64,000 bases of DNA from Bacteroidota bacterium. GTDB taxonomy: Bacteria; Bacteroidota; Ignavibacteria; Ignavibacteriales; Ignavibacteriaceae. Shown piece by piece: positions 18,915 through 28,059 of this stretch. Numbering within the stretch: position 1 is the stretch's first letter; each line of letters begins with the position of its first letter. The stretch spans positions 1 through 64,000 of the forward strand of contig JAMCWE010000174.1 in the NCBI GenBank assembly GCA_023475265.1, written 5' to 3'. The notes below the pieces were generated by a model. That model was not told where the DNA came from, searched no databases, and was given only the letters and a program-made list of their open reading frames with translations. The translations under genes and the position numbers were made by a program.

Positions 18915-20102
18915 TTACCATTTATTTCTTTCAATTGGAATTGCATAAAGTACAGCTCCGGTGCCAGCCCAGGAATGTAATCTAAAATGAAAGCAGTAGT
19001 TTTCTAATAAATTCATTAAAAATAAAATTATTCTCCAAACACCATCGCTATTATGATAAAGTGTAATAGCTATAATAGGTCTGTTTTCTTTAATTGTTTT
19101 TTGTGCGCCGGTAATCGCATTAAGTTCGCCGCCTTCTAAATGCATTTTAATAAATGTTGCTGCTATATTTAATCTGTCAAGTTTGGTAATATCAATAATG
19201 TCATTACCATTCTCACTCAACTTCGATGCGAAATTGAATCCTTGATAAAATTTTTCTTTACCGTTTTTATTACTCAGCGCATGATTGATGACATGGATAT
19301 TAGGTTTGTTTACTAATCGGGTTTTAAGTGCATCAATGTTTAACGGATCGGGTTCAATTGCCCAAATCTCTTTATAGTCTTTATTAACTAGTTTTAAATA
19401 TTTTTCTATAACAGATCCTTTATGCGCTCCGCAATCCAAAAATATTTCATCTCCTCTTAACACGTTGGTTATTTCCGGTATAAAAAAACGGTTGTCGTTA
19501 TTTATTTCAAGATCACTAAACAACAGTTCAGTTCTTAATTTTCTCCATGTAATAAATTGTACATAATACGACCGGGAAACATCATCGGCAAATAAAGAAA
19601 ATACTTTTCTAATCGATTCTTTATCATTATCATTTAACTTACCCAAAAACCAACCATTGTTTAAAGGATGTCGATCGCAATAAGCCTGGCTTATGTCATA
19701 GAAAAATGCGATATCTTCCCAACCGTTATTTTTTAACTCGTCGCGTAAGGGAATAAGCGGAGTGGTAACCACACAGATAACAAGCAAGTTATTTTTCTTA
19801 TGAGTTTCCCCGACTTCATCCGGATGAACAATGTCAATGTTTTTCCAACTTTCATCTTTTTTATTTTGATTGGCATTTTTATCCACTATATATAAAAATG
19901 GTATCTTCAAATAAGTAAAAAAGTCTCTAGCCATTTTGCCGAGACTTCCGGCCCCGTATAATATCACCGGTTTATCTATTATCCTTGGTTGAAGCTGAAA
20001 ATCCAACGACAACACATCTTCTAATAAATCGTCTACTTCTTTCAAAGAGGAAACAGTAACTGAAGTATATGGCTCTAAATCTATTTTGATACTGTTATAC
20101 AT
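18915..20102 (-). CDS. two-domain FkbM methyltransferase with N-terminal Rossmann-like domain
   Basis: 395 residues. The N-terminal part (~45-130) has VILYGAGSLGKMARDFF and IDIVHPDEV, a Rossmann-like nucleotide-binding fold often found before FkbM domains in glycan loci. The C-terminal FkbM domain (~215-375) has EIFLDCGAHKGSVIEKYL (SAM loop), IWAIEPDPLN and FIKMHLEGGELNAI, where H-L-E-G replaces the usual D-I/V-E-G. The start at 20102 overlaps the upstream radical SAM gene by 22 bp. Likely a sugar O-methyltransferase. The role of the N-terminal domain is not known; it may sense or bind a nucleotide sugar. Confidence 0.82.
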   Translation of the reverse strand: MYNSIKIDLEPYTSVTVSSLKEVDDLLEDVLSLDFQLQPRIIDKPVILYGAGSLGKMARDFFTYLKIPFLYIVDKNANQNKKDESWKNIDIVHPDEVGETHKKNNLLVICVVTTPLIPLRDELKNNGWEDIAFFYDISQAYCDRHPLNNGWFLGKLNDNDKESIRKVFSLFADDVSRSYYVQFITWRKLRTELLFSDLEINNDNRFFIPEITNVLRGDEIFLDCGAHKGSVIEKYLKLVNKDYKEIWAIEPDPLNIDALKTRLVNKPNIHVINHALSNKNGKEKFYQGFNFASKLSENGNDIIDITKLDRLNIAATFIKMHLEGGELNAITGAQKTIKENRPIIAITLYHNSDGVWRIILFLMNLLENYCFHFRLHSWAGTGAVLYAIPIERNKW

Positions 20103-21109
20103 TTTTCTTCTATTTTTTCCAATAATTCTTCCGCATATGGGTCTATATCGTCAGGCAGTCCATGAGTCATTTGACCGCAGCTACCGCAAATGGGATGCTT
20201 CTTTCTATTTTTCATTAAAAACATTTTTTGATAGTTACGGAGTTTTTTTCCGTTCCATATGTCTTTAACACTTTCTGTTTTAACATCGCCAATAATTAGT
20301 TTTCTGGACCAGTCAAGGAAGCACAAACTTGCCGTACCATCTGAGTTGATAGAAAAAGAATAAAAGACATAGGGACAAACTTCTACTTCTTTAATTTCTT
20401 GTCCATAGATTCCAACTTGTTGGTTTACTTCAACCCCATTAAGTTCAAATTCCGGCCAGCAAGCCATAATATGTTCAATGTATACGCCATCAGCTATGTC
20501 CCCGAATATTTCATAAAACTTATTCTGGTCTTCTTTGCTCAGTGTATCACCGTTAATTTTAATAATGACTTCACATTGTTTTCTATTTTCATAAAAATGA
20601 CGAATATTATCAACAAGTTTTTCAAAGTTAATTTTGTAACTTGCAAAATCTAAATATTGTTTTGCATTGACTCCTTCAATTGAAATATTTATTCTATCAA
20701 GCCCGGCATCTATTATTTCAAGATTTTTTTCTGGCGAAAGGCGCGACCCGTTTGTTGTTGTATCGATACGTTCAGAACACTTCTTCTCCTTAGCATACCT
20801 GATCATTTCAGCAAAATGAGGATTTATTGTCGGCTCTCCGTCTTTATAGAGACGCAACACTTTAATAGGCTTTTCAAACTCACAGATATCATCAACAAGT
20901 TTTTTAAAAAGATTAAAATCCATGCCTCCGCTATTTCTGCCCGGTGTGTTTTTCATGAGCTGTCTGTCGCCTGTCGGACAAAACTTGCACTGGAAATTGC
21001 ACATATCGGTAGGGTCAACATTAATAATGAATGGCACACTTAAAGGGATTACAGTTTCCAGCTTTGTTCTGTTTTCAAGATCTATTCTTGGTTTAATCTT
21101 TGCCTTCAT
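20081..21109 (-). CDS. radical SAM/SPASM-domain protein
   Basis: 342 residues. The radical SAM [4Fe-4S] motif is CNFQCKFC (Cys37, Cys41, Cys44), placed early in the chain after FIINVDPTDM. The glycine-rich strand LRLYKDGEPTINP follows. The C-terminal cysteines (EVCPYVFYSF, ASLCFLDW, ICGSCGQ) form a SPASM-type auxiliary cluster domain. Related proteins occur in many O-antigen and capsule loci, and their reactions are mostly unassigned. It overlaps the SDR gene upstream by 4 bp (ATGA) and the FkbM gene downstream by 22 bp, so it is translated within the sugar operon. It may carry out a radical modification of a sugar or a peptide; which one cannot be told from sequence. Confidence 0.88.
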   Translation of the reverse strand: MKAKIKPRIDLENRTKLETVIPLSVPFIINVDPTDMCNFQCKFCPTGDRQLMKNTPGRNSGGMDFNLFKKLVDDICEFEKPIKVLRLYKDGEPTINPHFAEMIRYAKEKKCSERIDTTTNGSRLSPEKNLEIIDAGLDRINISIEGVNAKQYLDFASYKINFEKLVDNIRHFYENRKQCEVIIKINGDTLSKEDQNKFYEIFGDIADGVYIEHIMACWPEFELNGVEVNQQVGIYGQEIKEVEVCPYVFYSFSINSDGTASLCFLDWSRKLIIGDVKTESVKDIWNGKKLRNYQKMFLMKNRKKHPICGSCGQMTHGLPDDIDPYAEELLEKIEEKCITVSK

Positions 21110-21957
21110 TTTGACTCTTTCAATATGGTTTCTAATTTTGAGTTATCACCCCAGAAAGCAAAAGGTTCATAATCATTATGCGGGTAATAACCGAGGTTCA
21201 GTTTAATCTGACTATTTTTATTTTTTAAATATTCTTCAACAAATTTTCTAACAGAAATCGGCTGACCGCTGCAGCAATTAATTATTCCATTTATTTTTTT
21301 TTGTAAAGCTATCCGCACAATATATTCGGAAGCTTTTTCAACAGGTAAATAATCTCGTAATTGTTCACCATCCGACATATTAAATAATTCTTCTTCATTC
21401 TCTATAGCAGTTTCTATCTGAGATACCAGCGAATTTTTATTTTGATGCTTGCCGTACACATAAAACAATCTTACCCATTTAAAATCAAAATCATATTTAG
21501 TCTTTAAATTTTCTACAAATCTTCTAAGTATATCCTTTGCCAAACCATATGGAACTGCCGGATTTGTTTCTGTTTTTTCTGACAGGCATCCTTCTTTCAT
21601 TCCATATTCTAAACAAGTGCCAATAATAACTAACTCGTTCAAACCACTAGTTATTAATTTTTTCAGGAAAAAATAATTAGTCATTAAATTTTTTTCATAA
21701 TGAAAGGATTCAGTATAATTTGGCAAACCATTCCATGCAAGATGAATGACCATATCTGGTGAGTCAAAAAATTGATAATAATCCAAATCGGAATCTAAAT
21801 TACATTCAATATATTTTACTTTTCCCCACCAGTCCATTTTTAATGCTTTATCTCTAGTACGGGAAGTAGCGATTATATTGTATCCATCATACTTCATTAA
21901 TTCATTAACCACGTATTGACCGATAAAGCCGGTAGCGCCAGTTACAAGTATCTTCAT
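21106..21957 (-). CDS. NAD(P)-dependent SDR epimerase/4-ketoreductase
   Basis: Extended short-chain dehydrogenase. The N-terminal Rossmann loop is MKILVTGATGFIGQYV and the catalytic Tyr/Lys pair is in VPYGLAKDIL. An ATG at 21957 is chosen: it shares a base with the stop of the preceding methyltransferase gene (TAATG) and puts the Rossmann loop at the N-terminus. An upstream ATG at 22053 would add 32 residues that belong to the neighbour's coding region. The product is then 283 residues, normal for the family. As the last nucleotide-sugar enzyme after RfbF-RfbG-RfbC-methyltransferase, it most likely reduces the 4-keto group of the branched CDP-sugar. An epimerase role is possible. Confidence 0.82.
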   Translation of the reverse strand: MKILVTGATGFIGQYVVNELMKYDGYNIIATSRTRDKALKMDWWGKVKYIECNLDSDLDYYQFFDSPDMVIHLAWNGLPNYTESFHYEKNLMTNYFFLKKLITSGLNELVIIGTCLEYGMKEGCLSEKTETNPAVPYGLAKDILRRFVENLKTKYDFDFKWVRLFYVYGKHQNKNSLVSQIETAIENEEELFNMSDGEQLRDYLPVEKASEYIVRIALQKKINGIINCCSGQPISVRKFVEEYLKNKNSQIKLNLGYYPHNDYEPFAFWGDNSKLETILKESK

Positions 21958-23183
21958 TATAAAATCTCTAATTGCGGAATTAGGATAATAAATTTGCCGT
22001 TCCATTTTTTTACATAACTTAATTGCGCCATTACTTCTTCTTTTATATTCCAAGGAAATATTATTATATAATCAGGTTTATCTTGTTTTAATACCTCTTC
22101 GGTATACACAGGTATATGGCTTCCGGGTAAGTACTTGCCTTGCTTGTAAATAGATGCATCAACCAGATAGCTTATAAAATCATTCTTTATTCCGCAGAAA
22201 TTTAGCAGCGTATTCCCCTTTGCAGCGGCGCCATACCCAGCTACTTTTTTATTTGATCTTTTTTGCTTTAACAGAAATTCAATTAAATTTATTTTTATTT
22301 CATCGACAACCTTCTGGAAAGATTGATAGAATTCCGGTGAATTCATTTTATAGTCATTCTCCATATCTATCAACTTAGAAACGTTACCGGAAATTTTGAG
22401 TTTTTTATTCCCGGCATGTTTAGCAAAAATCCTTAAAGATCCGCCGTGAGAAGGTATCTGTTCAACATCAAAAATATCCAGTTCATGTTTTTCGAATATC
22501 TTTTTTACAGTAGAAAAAGAGAAATAGAAAAAATGCTCATGATATATTGTATCGAATTGCTTTTGAAGAACTAATTGAAGAAGATGGGGAAACTCAACTG
22601 TTATAATTCCGTTTTCCTTTAAAACTGTTTTGAGACCGGAAACAAAATCATTTATATCCGGTACATGCGCTAGAACATTGTTGCCGATTAATAAGTCTGC
22701 TCTTATATTTTTCTCCGCAAGATTTTTCGCAGTCTCTTCACCAAAATATTCTATTCGGGTTTCAATCCCTTTTTTGATTGCTGCTTCTGCAGTTCCTTTT
22801 GATGGTTCGATACCGAGTACATGTATTTTTTCTTTTTGAAAATACTGAAGAAGATAGCCATCGTTTGAAGCTATCTCAATTACAAGTGAGTTTTGGTTGT
22901 ACTCGAATCTTTTCATCATCATTTTAACATATTCTTCTGCATGCTTCAGCCAGCTTTTTGAAAAGGAAGAATAATAAATGTAGTCTTCGTTAAATATTTC
23001 TTCAGGCTTTTTTTCTTCGCCGGTTTGCACTAAATAACATTTGCTGCATACAAAAACTTTTAAAGGATAATATTTCTCCGGACATTCTAATTCTTCCTTT
23101 CTTAAAAAAGAATTTGACAATGGCGAATGTCCCAAATCGACAAATACATTTTTTAATTCATTATTACAAAACCGGCATTTCAA
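21957..23183 (-). CDS. zinc-binding SAM C-methyltransferase (NDP-4-ketohexose 3-C-methyltransferase type)
   Basis: 408 residues in the three-part layout of TylCIII/NovU-like sugar C-methyltransferases. An N-terminal zinc-binding domain has Cys pairs CRFC (3, 6) and CSKC (46, 49). A central SAM domain (~90-250) has LVIEIASNDGYLLQYF and NNVLAHVPD. A C-terminal domain (~255-405) has VAGYGAAAKGNTLLNFCG. Family members methylate the carbon next to a 4-keto group of an activated deoxysugar, giving branched sugars such as mycarose, evalose or virenose. It lies between rfbC and the SDR reductase, exactly where a 3-C-methylation step would be expected. The methylated carbon (C3 or C5) is inferred, not proven. 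Confidence 0.87.
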   Translation of the reverse strand: MKCRFCNNELKNVFVDLGHSPLSNSFLRKEELECPEKYYPLKVFVCSKCYLVQTGEEKKPEEIFNEDYIYYSSFSKSWLKHAEEYVKMMMKRFEYNQNSLVIEIASNDGYLLQYFQKEKIHVLGIEPSKGTAEAAIKKGIETRIEYFGEETAKNLAEKNIRADLLIGNNVLAHVPDINDFVSGLKTVLKENGIITVEFPHLLQLVLQKQFDTIYHEHFFYFSFSTVKKIFEKHELDIFDVEQIPSHGGSLRIFAKHAGNKKLKISGNVSKLIDMENDYKMNSPEFYQSFQKVVDEIKINLIEFLLKQKRSNKKVAGYGAAAKGNTLLNFCGIKNDFISYLVDASIYKQGKYLPGSHIPVYTEEVLKQDKPDYIIIFPWNIKEEVMAQLSYVKKWNGKFIILIPQLEIL

Positions 23184-23188
23184 TTTGG

Positions 23189-23731
23189 TTAAACTCCTAA
23201 GTCTTCAAAAATTTCTCTTGCCTTAATATCTCTTTCTGATATTTCCGTTACGTCCAGCGGCCAATTGATATTTATCTGTTTATTATCAAAATAAATTGTT
23301 CTTTCATATTCAGGGCTGTAGAATTCGCTGTGAAAGTAGAGCATTTCGCAATTATCTTCCAATGTTTGAAATCCATGTGCACATCCTTCCGGGATGTAAA
23401 TCATCTTCATGTTTTCTTTAGATAATTCGGTAGGTATCCATTTTAAATAGGTCCGCGAGTTCTTTCTGATATCAACAACAACATCGAAAACTTTTCCGCT
23501 AATGCATTTTACAATCTTCGATTCCTGTTTGGGTGGGCTTTGAAAATGCAGTCCTCTTATTGTACCTTTCTTTAACGTGAACGAATAATTAACCTGAACA
23601 AAATCTTTATCAGCACTTATTGATTGAAACTCATTTTTACAATAAATCCTTGAGAACATTCCTCTTTCGTCCTTATGCGGCTCAAGCACTATAATAAAAA
23701 CCCCTTCGATATTTGTATTAATAAACTTCAT
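23189..23731 (-). CDS. rfbC: dTDP/CDP-4-dehydro-6-deoxyhexose 3,5-epimerase (RmlC/RfbC family)
   Basis: 180 residues, the usual RmlC length, cupin fold. Conserved segments are ERGMFSRIYCKNEF, VQVNYSFTLKKGTIRGLHFQ (with the catalytic His in RGLHFQ), VVDVRKN-like VVDIRKNSRTY, and IPEGCAHGFQTLED. It epimerises C3 and/or C5 of a 4-keto-6-deoxy nucleotide sugar. There is no rmlA or rmlB nearby; the partner genes are rfbF and rfbG, so the natural substrate is probably CDP-linked rather than dTDP-linked. ATG at 23731 directly follows the rfbG stop codon. The family call is sure; the nucleotide specificity is inferred. Confidence 0.88.
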   Translation of the reverse strand: MKFINTNIEGVFIIVLEPHKDERGMFSRIYCKNEFQSISADKDFVQVNYSFTLKKGTIRGLHFQSPPKQESKIVKCISGKVFDVVVDIRKNSRTYLKWIPTELSKENMKMIYIPEGCAHGFQTLEDNCEMLYFHSEFYSPEYERTIYFDNKQININWPLDVTEISERDIKAREIFEDLGV

Positions 23732-24838
23732 TTAAACTATAAAATTATTCATGTGCAAATTGTTTTCAGAAAATGCAGCTTGCGTATAATTATGAATTTG
23801 AAGCATACGTTGTTCTAATAAATCTCCTGCTTCTTCTTCCTGCATATATCCTTCAACTGTGAAATCAATGCTTTCTTTAATACTCAAAGAGGGATGCCAG
23901 CCCAGGAATTTTATAGCTTTTGAATTATCCAACATGAGTATCTTTTCTTCCTTATATGCCGTGTGTTTTTCAAGAATTTTTATTTTACCGGGTCCTAATC
24001 TTTTTATAAATAACTCTGCCAATTCTAATACTGTACATTGGCTGCTTAAATCAGGACCAAAGTTCCAAGCCCCTTCATAAAATTTACCTTCAAGAAATAA
24101 TTTTGCCGCAAGCAGCAAATATCCAAGTAACGGTTCTAATACAAATTGCCATGGTCTGATATAACCTGGATTTCTGATAATTATTTCTCTATTCGAATGA
24201 ATGTATCGGAATATATCCGGAACGATTCTATTTTCAGCCCAGTCTCCCCCGCCAATAACATTACCGGCTCTAGCAGTTGCAATATTAATGTTTCGATCTT
24301 TAAAAAATGCTTCTGCATATGAATTAACTACAAGTTCAGAACAAGCTTTTGAAGCACTATACGGGTCGCTGCCTCCAAGCTCGTCGGATTCCGTGTAGCC
24401 AGATTTTAATCCATAATTCTTATACACTTTATCTGTTGTAACTATAACAGCAGCTTTAGCTGAGGGTGTCGCTCTTATAGCTTCCAATAAATTTACCGTT
24501 CCAATGACATTCGTTTCATAAGTAGTTACGGGATCTTTATATGCTTCAAGAACCAGAGGTTGTGCTGCAAGATGAAAAACTATATCTGGTTGAACGAAAC
24601 CGGTATACTCTTTTATGGAATTAAAATCTCTTATATCGCCATTGATATGCTTTATTTTTTCATTCAGTTTGGTTCTTAAAAAATTATCTGAAACATTTAC
24701 GGGAGGTAATGCATAACCATATACGTCTGCGCCAAGCGATAATAACCAAATGGATAACCATGAACCCTTAAATCCTGTATCTCCAGTGACTAATATTCTT
24801 TTGTCTTTAAATGCAGATATTATTACGTCATTTATCAT
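23732..24838 (-). CDS. rfbG: CDP-glucose 4,6-dehydratase
   Basis: Extended SDR. The NAD-binding loop RILVTGDTGFKGSWLSIWL has the GDTGFKG form characteristic of CDP-glucose 4,6-dehydratases. The catalytic segment is DPYSASKACSELV (Y-x3-K), preceded by VTTDKVY. RPWQFVLEPLLGYLLLA is another family hallmark. It converts CDP-glucose to CDP-4-keto-6-deoxyglucose. The start at 24838 gives an ATGA overlap with the rfbF stop and 368 residues; ATGs at 24844 and 24853 would overlap rfbF further. Coupled to rfbF upstream and rfbC downstream. Confidence 0.92.
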   Translation of the reverse strand: MINDVIISAFKDKRILVTGDTGFKGSWLSIWLLSLGADVYGYALPPVNVSDNFLRTKLNEKIKHINGDIRDFNSIKEYTGFVQPDIVFHLAAQPLVLEAYKDPVTTYETNVIGTVNLLEAIRATPSAKAAVIVTTDKVYKNYGLKSGYTESDELGGSDPYSASKACSELVVNSYAEAFFKDRNINIATARAGNVIGGGDWAENRIVPDIFRYIHSNREIIIRNPGYIRPWQFVLEPLLGYLLLAAKLFLEGKFYEGAWNFGPDLSSQCTVLELAELFIKRLGPGKIKILEKHTAYKEEKILMLDNSKAIKFLGWHPSLSIKESIDFTVEGYMQEEEAGDLLEQRMLQIHNYTQAAFSENNLHMNNFIV

Positions 24839-25611
24839 TCCCATACTTTCCATGGCGCTTTACCTGATTTCCATAAATTCTCTAATAGGTTTCTGTCCCT
24901 CAAAGTATCCATTGACTGCCAAAACTTTTCATGCTTAAAAGCTATTAACTCATTTTTCAATGTTAATTTCTCCAATGGGCCATCTTCTAAATATGAGTCA
25001 TCTCCTTCAATGTAATCAAAAATTCCAGGCTCCATAACAAAGAATCCGGCATTTACCCAGATTCCATCTCCCTTTGGTTTTTCATGAAAACTATTTACCA
25101 AGTTCCCATCACCAAGGTTTATAGAACCATATCTGCCGGATGGTTGTATTGCTGAGACGGTTACTATTTTCCTGTGGTTTTTATGATATTCTACCAAGTC
25201 CTTAATATTTATATTAGAAACACCATCACCATACGTCATTAAAAATGTTTTATTATCCACATAAGGTTGAATTCTTTTTATTCTTCCACCTGTCATAGTT
25301 TCAACACCGGTATCAATTAGAGTAACTTTCCACGGTTCGTTATAATGATTGTGATATGTTATTTCATTTCCATGCCTGAAATCGAATGTAATATCGCTTG
25401 TATGAAGGAAGTAGTTTGCAAAATATTCTTTAATAACAATTCCTTTATAACCCAGGCAAATTATAAAATCATTAAATCCATAGAAGGAATAAATTTTCAT
25501 GATATGCCAAAGAATAGGCATACCGCCGATTTCAATCATTGGCTTTGGCTTCAGATGCGACTCTTCACTGATTCTAGTACCAAAGCCTCCGGCAAGAATA
25601 ACAACTTTCAT
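24835..25611 (-). CDS. rfbF: glucose-1-phosphate cytidylyltransferase
   Basis: Makes CDP-glucose from glucose-1-phosphate and CTP, the entry step of the CDP-deoxysugar branch. The N-terminus MKVVILAGGFGTRISEE holds the nucleotide-binding loop. KPKPMIEIGG, ICLGYKG, LIDTGVETMTGGRI and MTYGDGVSN are typical of the RfbF subfamily, and FWQSMDTLRDRN marks the C-terminus. The length of about 258 residues is normal. ATG at 25611 (directly before KVVIL) is chosen; ATGs at 25614 and 25623 are possible. It is the first gene of the sugar operon, about 115 bp downstream of a palindromic site. A decayed second copy lies near 15.5 kb. Confidence 0.92.
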   Translation of the reverse strand: MKVVILAGGFGTRISEESHLKPKPMIEIGGMPILWHIMKIYSFYGFNDFIICLGYKGIVIKEYFANYFLHTSDITFDFRHGNEITYHNHYNEPWKVTLIDTGVETMTGGRIKRIQPYVDNKTFLMTYGDGVSNINIKDLVEYHKNHRKIVTVSAIQPSGRYGSINLGDGNLVNSFHEKPKGDGIWVNAGFFVMEPGIFDYIEGDDSYLEDGPLEKLTLKNELIAFKHEKFWQSMDTLRDRNLLENLWKSGKAPWKVWE

Positions 25612-25726
25612 CATTAGCAACATTATTTTATAATTGTTTAATTAAATTATTCTAAATCCATACCACGGAGTTTTTAAGCTTTTTTAGATGTTTTAAGGAA
25701 ATTATTATTGGTCTTTTTTCTGTACT

Positions 25727-25742
25727 TGGCTAATTTTAGCCA
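25727..25742. promoter_or_regulatory. palindrome TGGCTAATTTTAGCCA (copy 2 of 3)
   Basis: Perfect inverted repeat with half-sites TGGCTA/TAGCCA in the 219-bp gap between the double-GT2 gene and rfbF. It lies 116 bp upstream of the chosen rfbF ATG and about 90 bp after the upstream stop, so it can control the rfbF operon separately. No T-run follows on either side, which speaks against a terminator. Confidence 0.62.
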
Positions 25743-25830
25743 TTCAGTCAATTCTAAATTTTGCTATCTGCTTTTGTTATCTTATACTTATCTTGTATAT
25801 ATCTTATACTCAAATACATAAGTGTTCGCA

Positions 25831-28059
25831 TCAATCTTTGTATAAAACAATATTTGAAGAACCAATTGTTAAAAGTGAATAAATCATTTCAGCTTTGACG
25901 AACTGGTTATTCAAAATAAACCGTTCAAGTATTTCTTCTGCTGTGTGATGCTCTAGCTGAATGTTGATTTTTGAAATTGCATCCGATAAGGTGCCGCTGT
26001 TGTCATGCTCAATTTGGTCCAATATCCTACCGGCATTTGCTCTATTCAAAATATCCACTAAAATTTTGAAGTGTTTTGCTTTATTTGAATCTCCTAATCT
26101 CAAGTAGGCAAGATGCAGAAATAAGATAGTTGCTATCTTTGACGGATGCTGGCTTAACGCGGTATGAAGATATGAAATTGTCCCAGGCAATGAATTTGGT
26201 TTATACAGCCACACAGCATTAGCCAGAAACAACTCCACTATCGAATCATATTCATGCTTATTCACCATCTTATAATCGACTGTGTTCTTTGTAGTCCGGA
26301 TAAATTCTTCGGTAAAATTATATTTTAAGTTTTGCGCGGCTTCGTGTGCCGGAAGAATTGTTTGCTTTGTAATATCAATCTCTCTTCCTTCGAAAGAAAA
26401 CTCTATTGATTTATCAAGGATTTCGTAAATGTTACTCCCCCACTTGCCGTATAGTTTATGCTGGTTTGCCTGCATATTGCTCAGCCCGGCATAAGAATTA
26501 TTTACCCCGCTATTAATTTTGTGAATAACACCAACATGCCCGTTGTAAATAATTTCGTAGCCTCTTGCCAGAACAGCTATTTGATGATCGGGATCGTCAA
26601 ACTGACTCGGGCTGAATCTTATATCGAAGAGTCCGCAGTTTATAAACACATCTCTTCTGTAAAGATTGCAGCAGCCCTTAATGTGAACCGTTCTGCTGAT
26701 GTAATCAGCTTGTCCGTTGTCAATTTCATTTTCGTGCGCGGAATAAGAAGGAAACATTCTGAAATCCGAACACTGTATTGTATTTGTTGAGTTGTCATTC
26801 AATATTTTCGGTCCCGTCATTCCGCAGTAAGGTCTCTTTGAAAATATTTTTACTAATTCCTTCAGCCAATTTGCCGGAAGAATTATATCGTCATCAAGTC
26901 GGGCGACAAGCTCCGCTTTACCTTTTATTACCGCAAGGTTCAATCCGTAGGCTACTCCGCTGTTAATAGGAAGGAACTCATTGTGAACTTCAAAAAAATA
27001 ACCGCCGCTCAACTGATTTAAATATTCAACCGTTCCGTCTTTGCTGCCATTGTCGGTTATATAAACTTTTATTTTTTCTTTCGGATAATCTGTATGAAAG
27101 AGGCTTTCCATCATCCTCTTTAGCAACGGCAGATTGTTGCAGGTAACGATGCAAATATCCACTGCCGGAAATTCTTCCTTCGATTTGAATCTTAGCGTGT
27201 CTCCTATGTTCCAGCAGATTTTTGTATTTCCGTAAAGTTCTCTAATTAAATTTAAGCCCGGGTATTTTAAGTCCCAGCCCCATTTAATTTTCCAGTATTT
27301 AAAATGTTCCGCTTGAATGAATTTTTGTCCATCAAAAAGAATGGATTCAAAATTCTTATTGTTTTCACCAAGCGGAATATCAGTCGGTGTTTTTATCGGT
27401 ATAAAATGATATGCTTGGATTGAAGAATTGGAAACAACAGAGGAATTATTTCTTCTTGCAGCAATACAGTAATCGTCGTCCTCAGAATAAAGAGGGAAAT
27501 AATTTTCATCGAACAATCCGGTCTTCTTTATCGTTTCATTTTTATAATAACAAAATGCGCTGCTTACCGAATCAACTTCAACAATTTGAGTTTTGCAGTC
27601 CTCATTTCTCATGAATGCATTAAGGCTGAGATGCCGTTCTTCATAACCTAAACCTGTTATAAAATTTCTTCCATCAGATTCTATTCTGTTATCGGCTAAT
27701 AAAAGCCTGGCGCCGACGATTCCAATTTCATTATTTGAATAAGCTGTGCTTTGAAATTGTTCCAGCCAGTCTTCAGATTTAATTACGACGTCAGCATTTA
27801 TTCTGACGAGGTCGTCGTCTCCGAGATAAGGCAAAAGCTGGTTTACGGATTTAGCAATCCCCAAGAATCCATGCTGGACAATTTCGATCTCGTTGTAATT
27901 TTTTATTAGATCATAGCTGCCGTCTGTAGATCCGTCATCAATTACAAATATTTTCAGCTTTGCTCTGTCTGCGGAATTCAAAATTGAATTAAGACAGGCT
28001 TCAACAGTTTCCCGGTTATTATGAAGATAAACTAAGATTGTAATATTTTTCCGGATCAT
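25831..28059 (-). CDS. tandem GT2 glycosyltransferase with helical C-terminal region
   Basis: 742 residues with two GT2 domains. The first is at ~3-250 (ITILVYLHNNRETVEACLNS, VIDDGSTDGS, and RINADVV in the DXD position). The second is at ~305-545 (DICIVTCNNLPLLKRMM, ITDNGSKDGT, RLDDDI as the acidic motif). Residues ~560-742 are helical and may be degenerate TPRs (LFLHLAYLRLGDSNKAKHF). The start ATG at 28059 has GAAGG six bases upstream and overlaps glf by 41 bp; a TTG at 28071 would extend it by four residues. It follows glf, so one of its domains may be the galactofuranosyltransferase using UDP-Galf. That link is positional only. Confidence 0.85.
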   Translation of the reverse strand: MIRKNITILVYLHNNRETVEACLNSILNSADRAKLKIFVIDDGSTDGSYDLIKNYNEIEIVQHGFLGIAKSVNQLLPYLGDDDLVRINADVVIKSEDWLEQFQSTAYSNNEIGIVGARLLLADNRIESDGRNFITGLGYEERHLSLNAFMRNEDCKTQIVEVDSVSSAFCYYKNETIKKTGLFDENYFPLYSEDDDYCIAARRNNSSVVSNSSIQAYHFIPIKTPTDIPLGENNKNFESILFDGQKFIQAEHFKYWKIKWGWDLKYPGLNLIRELYGNTKICWNIGDTLRFKSKEEFPAVDICIVTCNNLPLLKRMMESLFHTDYPKEKIKVYITDNGSKDGTVEYLNQLSGGYFFEVHNEFLPINSGVAYGLNLAVIKGKAELVARLDDDIILPANWLKELVKIFSKRPYCGMTGPKILNDNSTNTIQCSDFRMFPSYSAHENEIDNGQADYISRTVHIKGCCNLYRRDVFINCGLFDIRFSPSQFDDPDHQIAVLARGYEIIYNGHVGVIHKINSGVNNSYAGLSNMQANQHKLYGKWGSNIYEILDKSIEFSFEGREIDITKQTILPAHEAAQNLKYNFTEEFIRTTKNTVDYKMVNKHEYDSIVELFLANAVWLYKPNSLPGTISYLHTALSQHPSKIATILFLHLAYLRLGDSNKAKHFKILVDILNRANAGRILDQIEHDNSGTLSDAISKINIQLEHHTAEEILERFILNNQFVKAEMIYSLLTIGSSNIVLYKD

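Noticed and set aside
23189-25611. A dTDP-rhamnose (rml) operon
   Set aside because: Only an RmlC-type epimerase is present. The nucleotidyltransferase and dehydratase are the CDP-glucose type (RfbF/RfbG).
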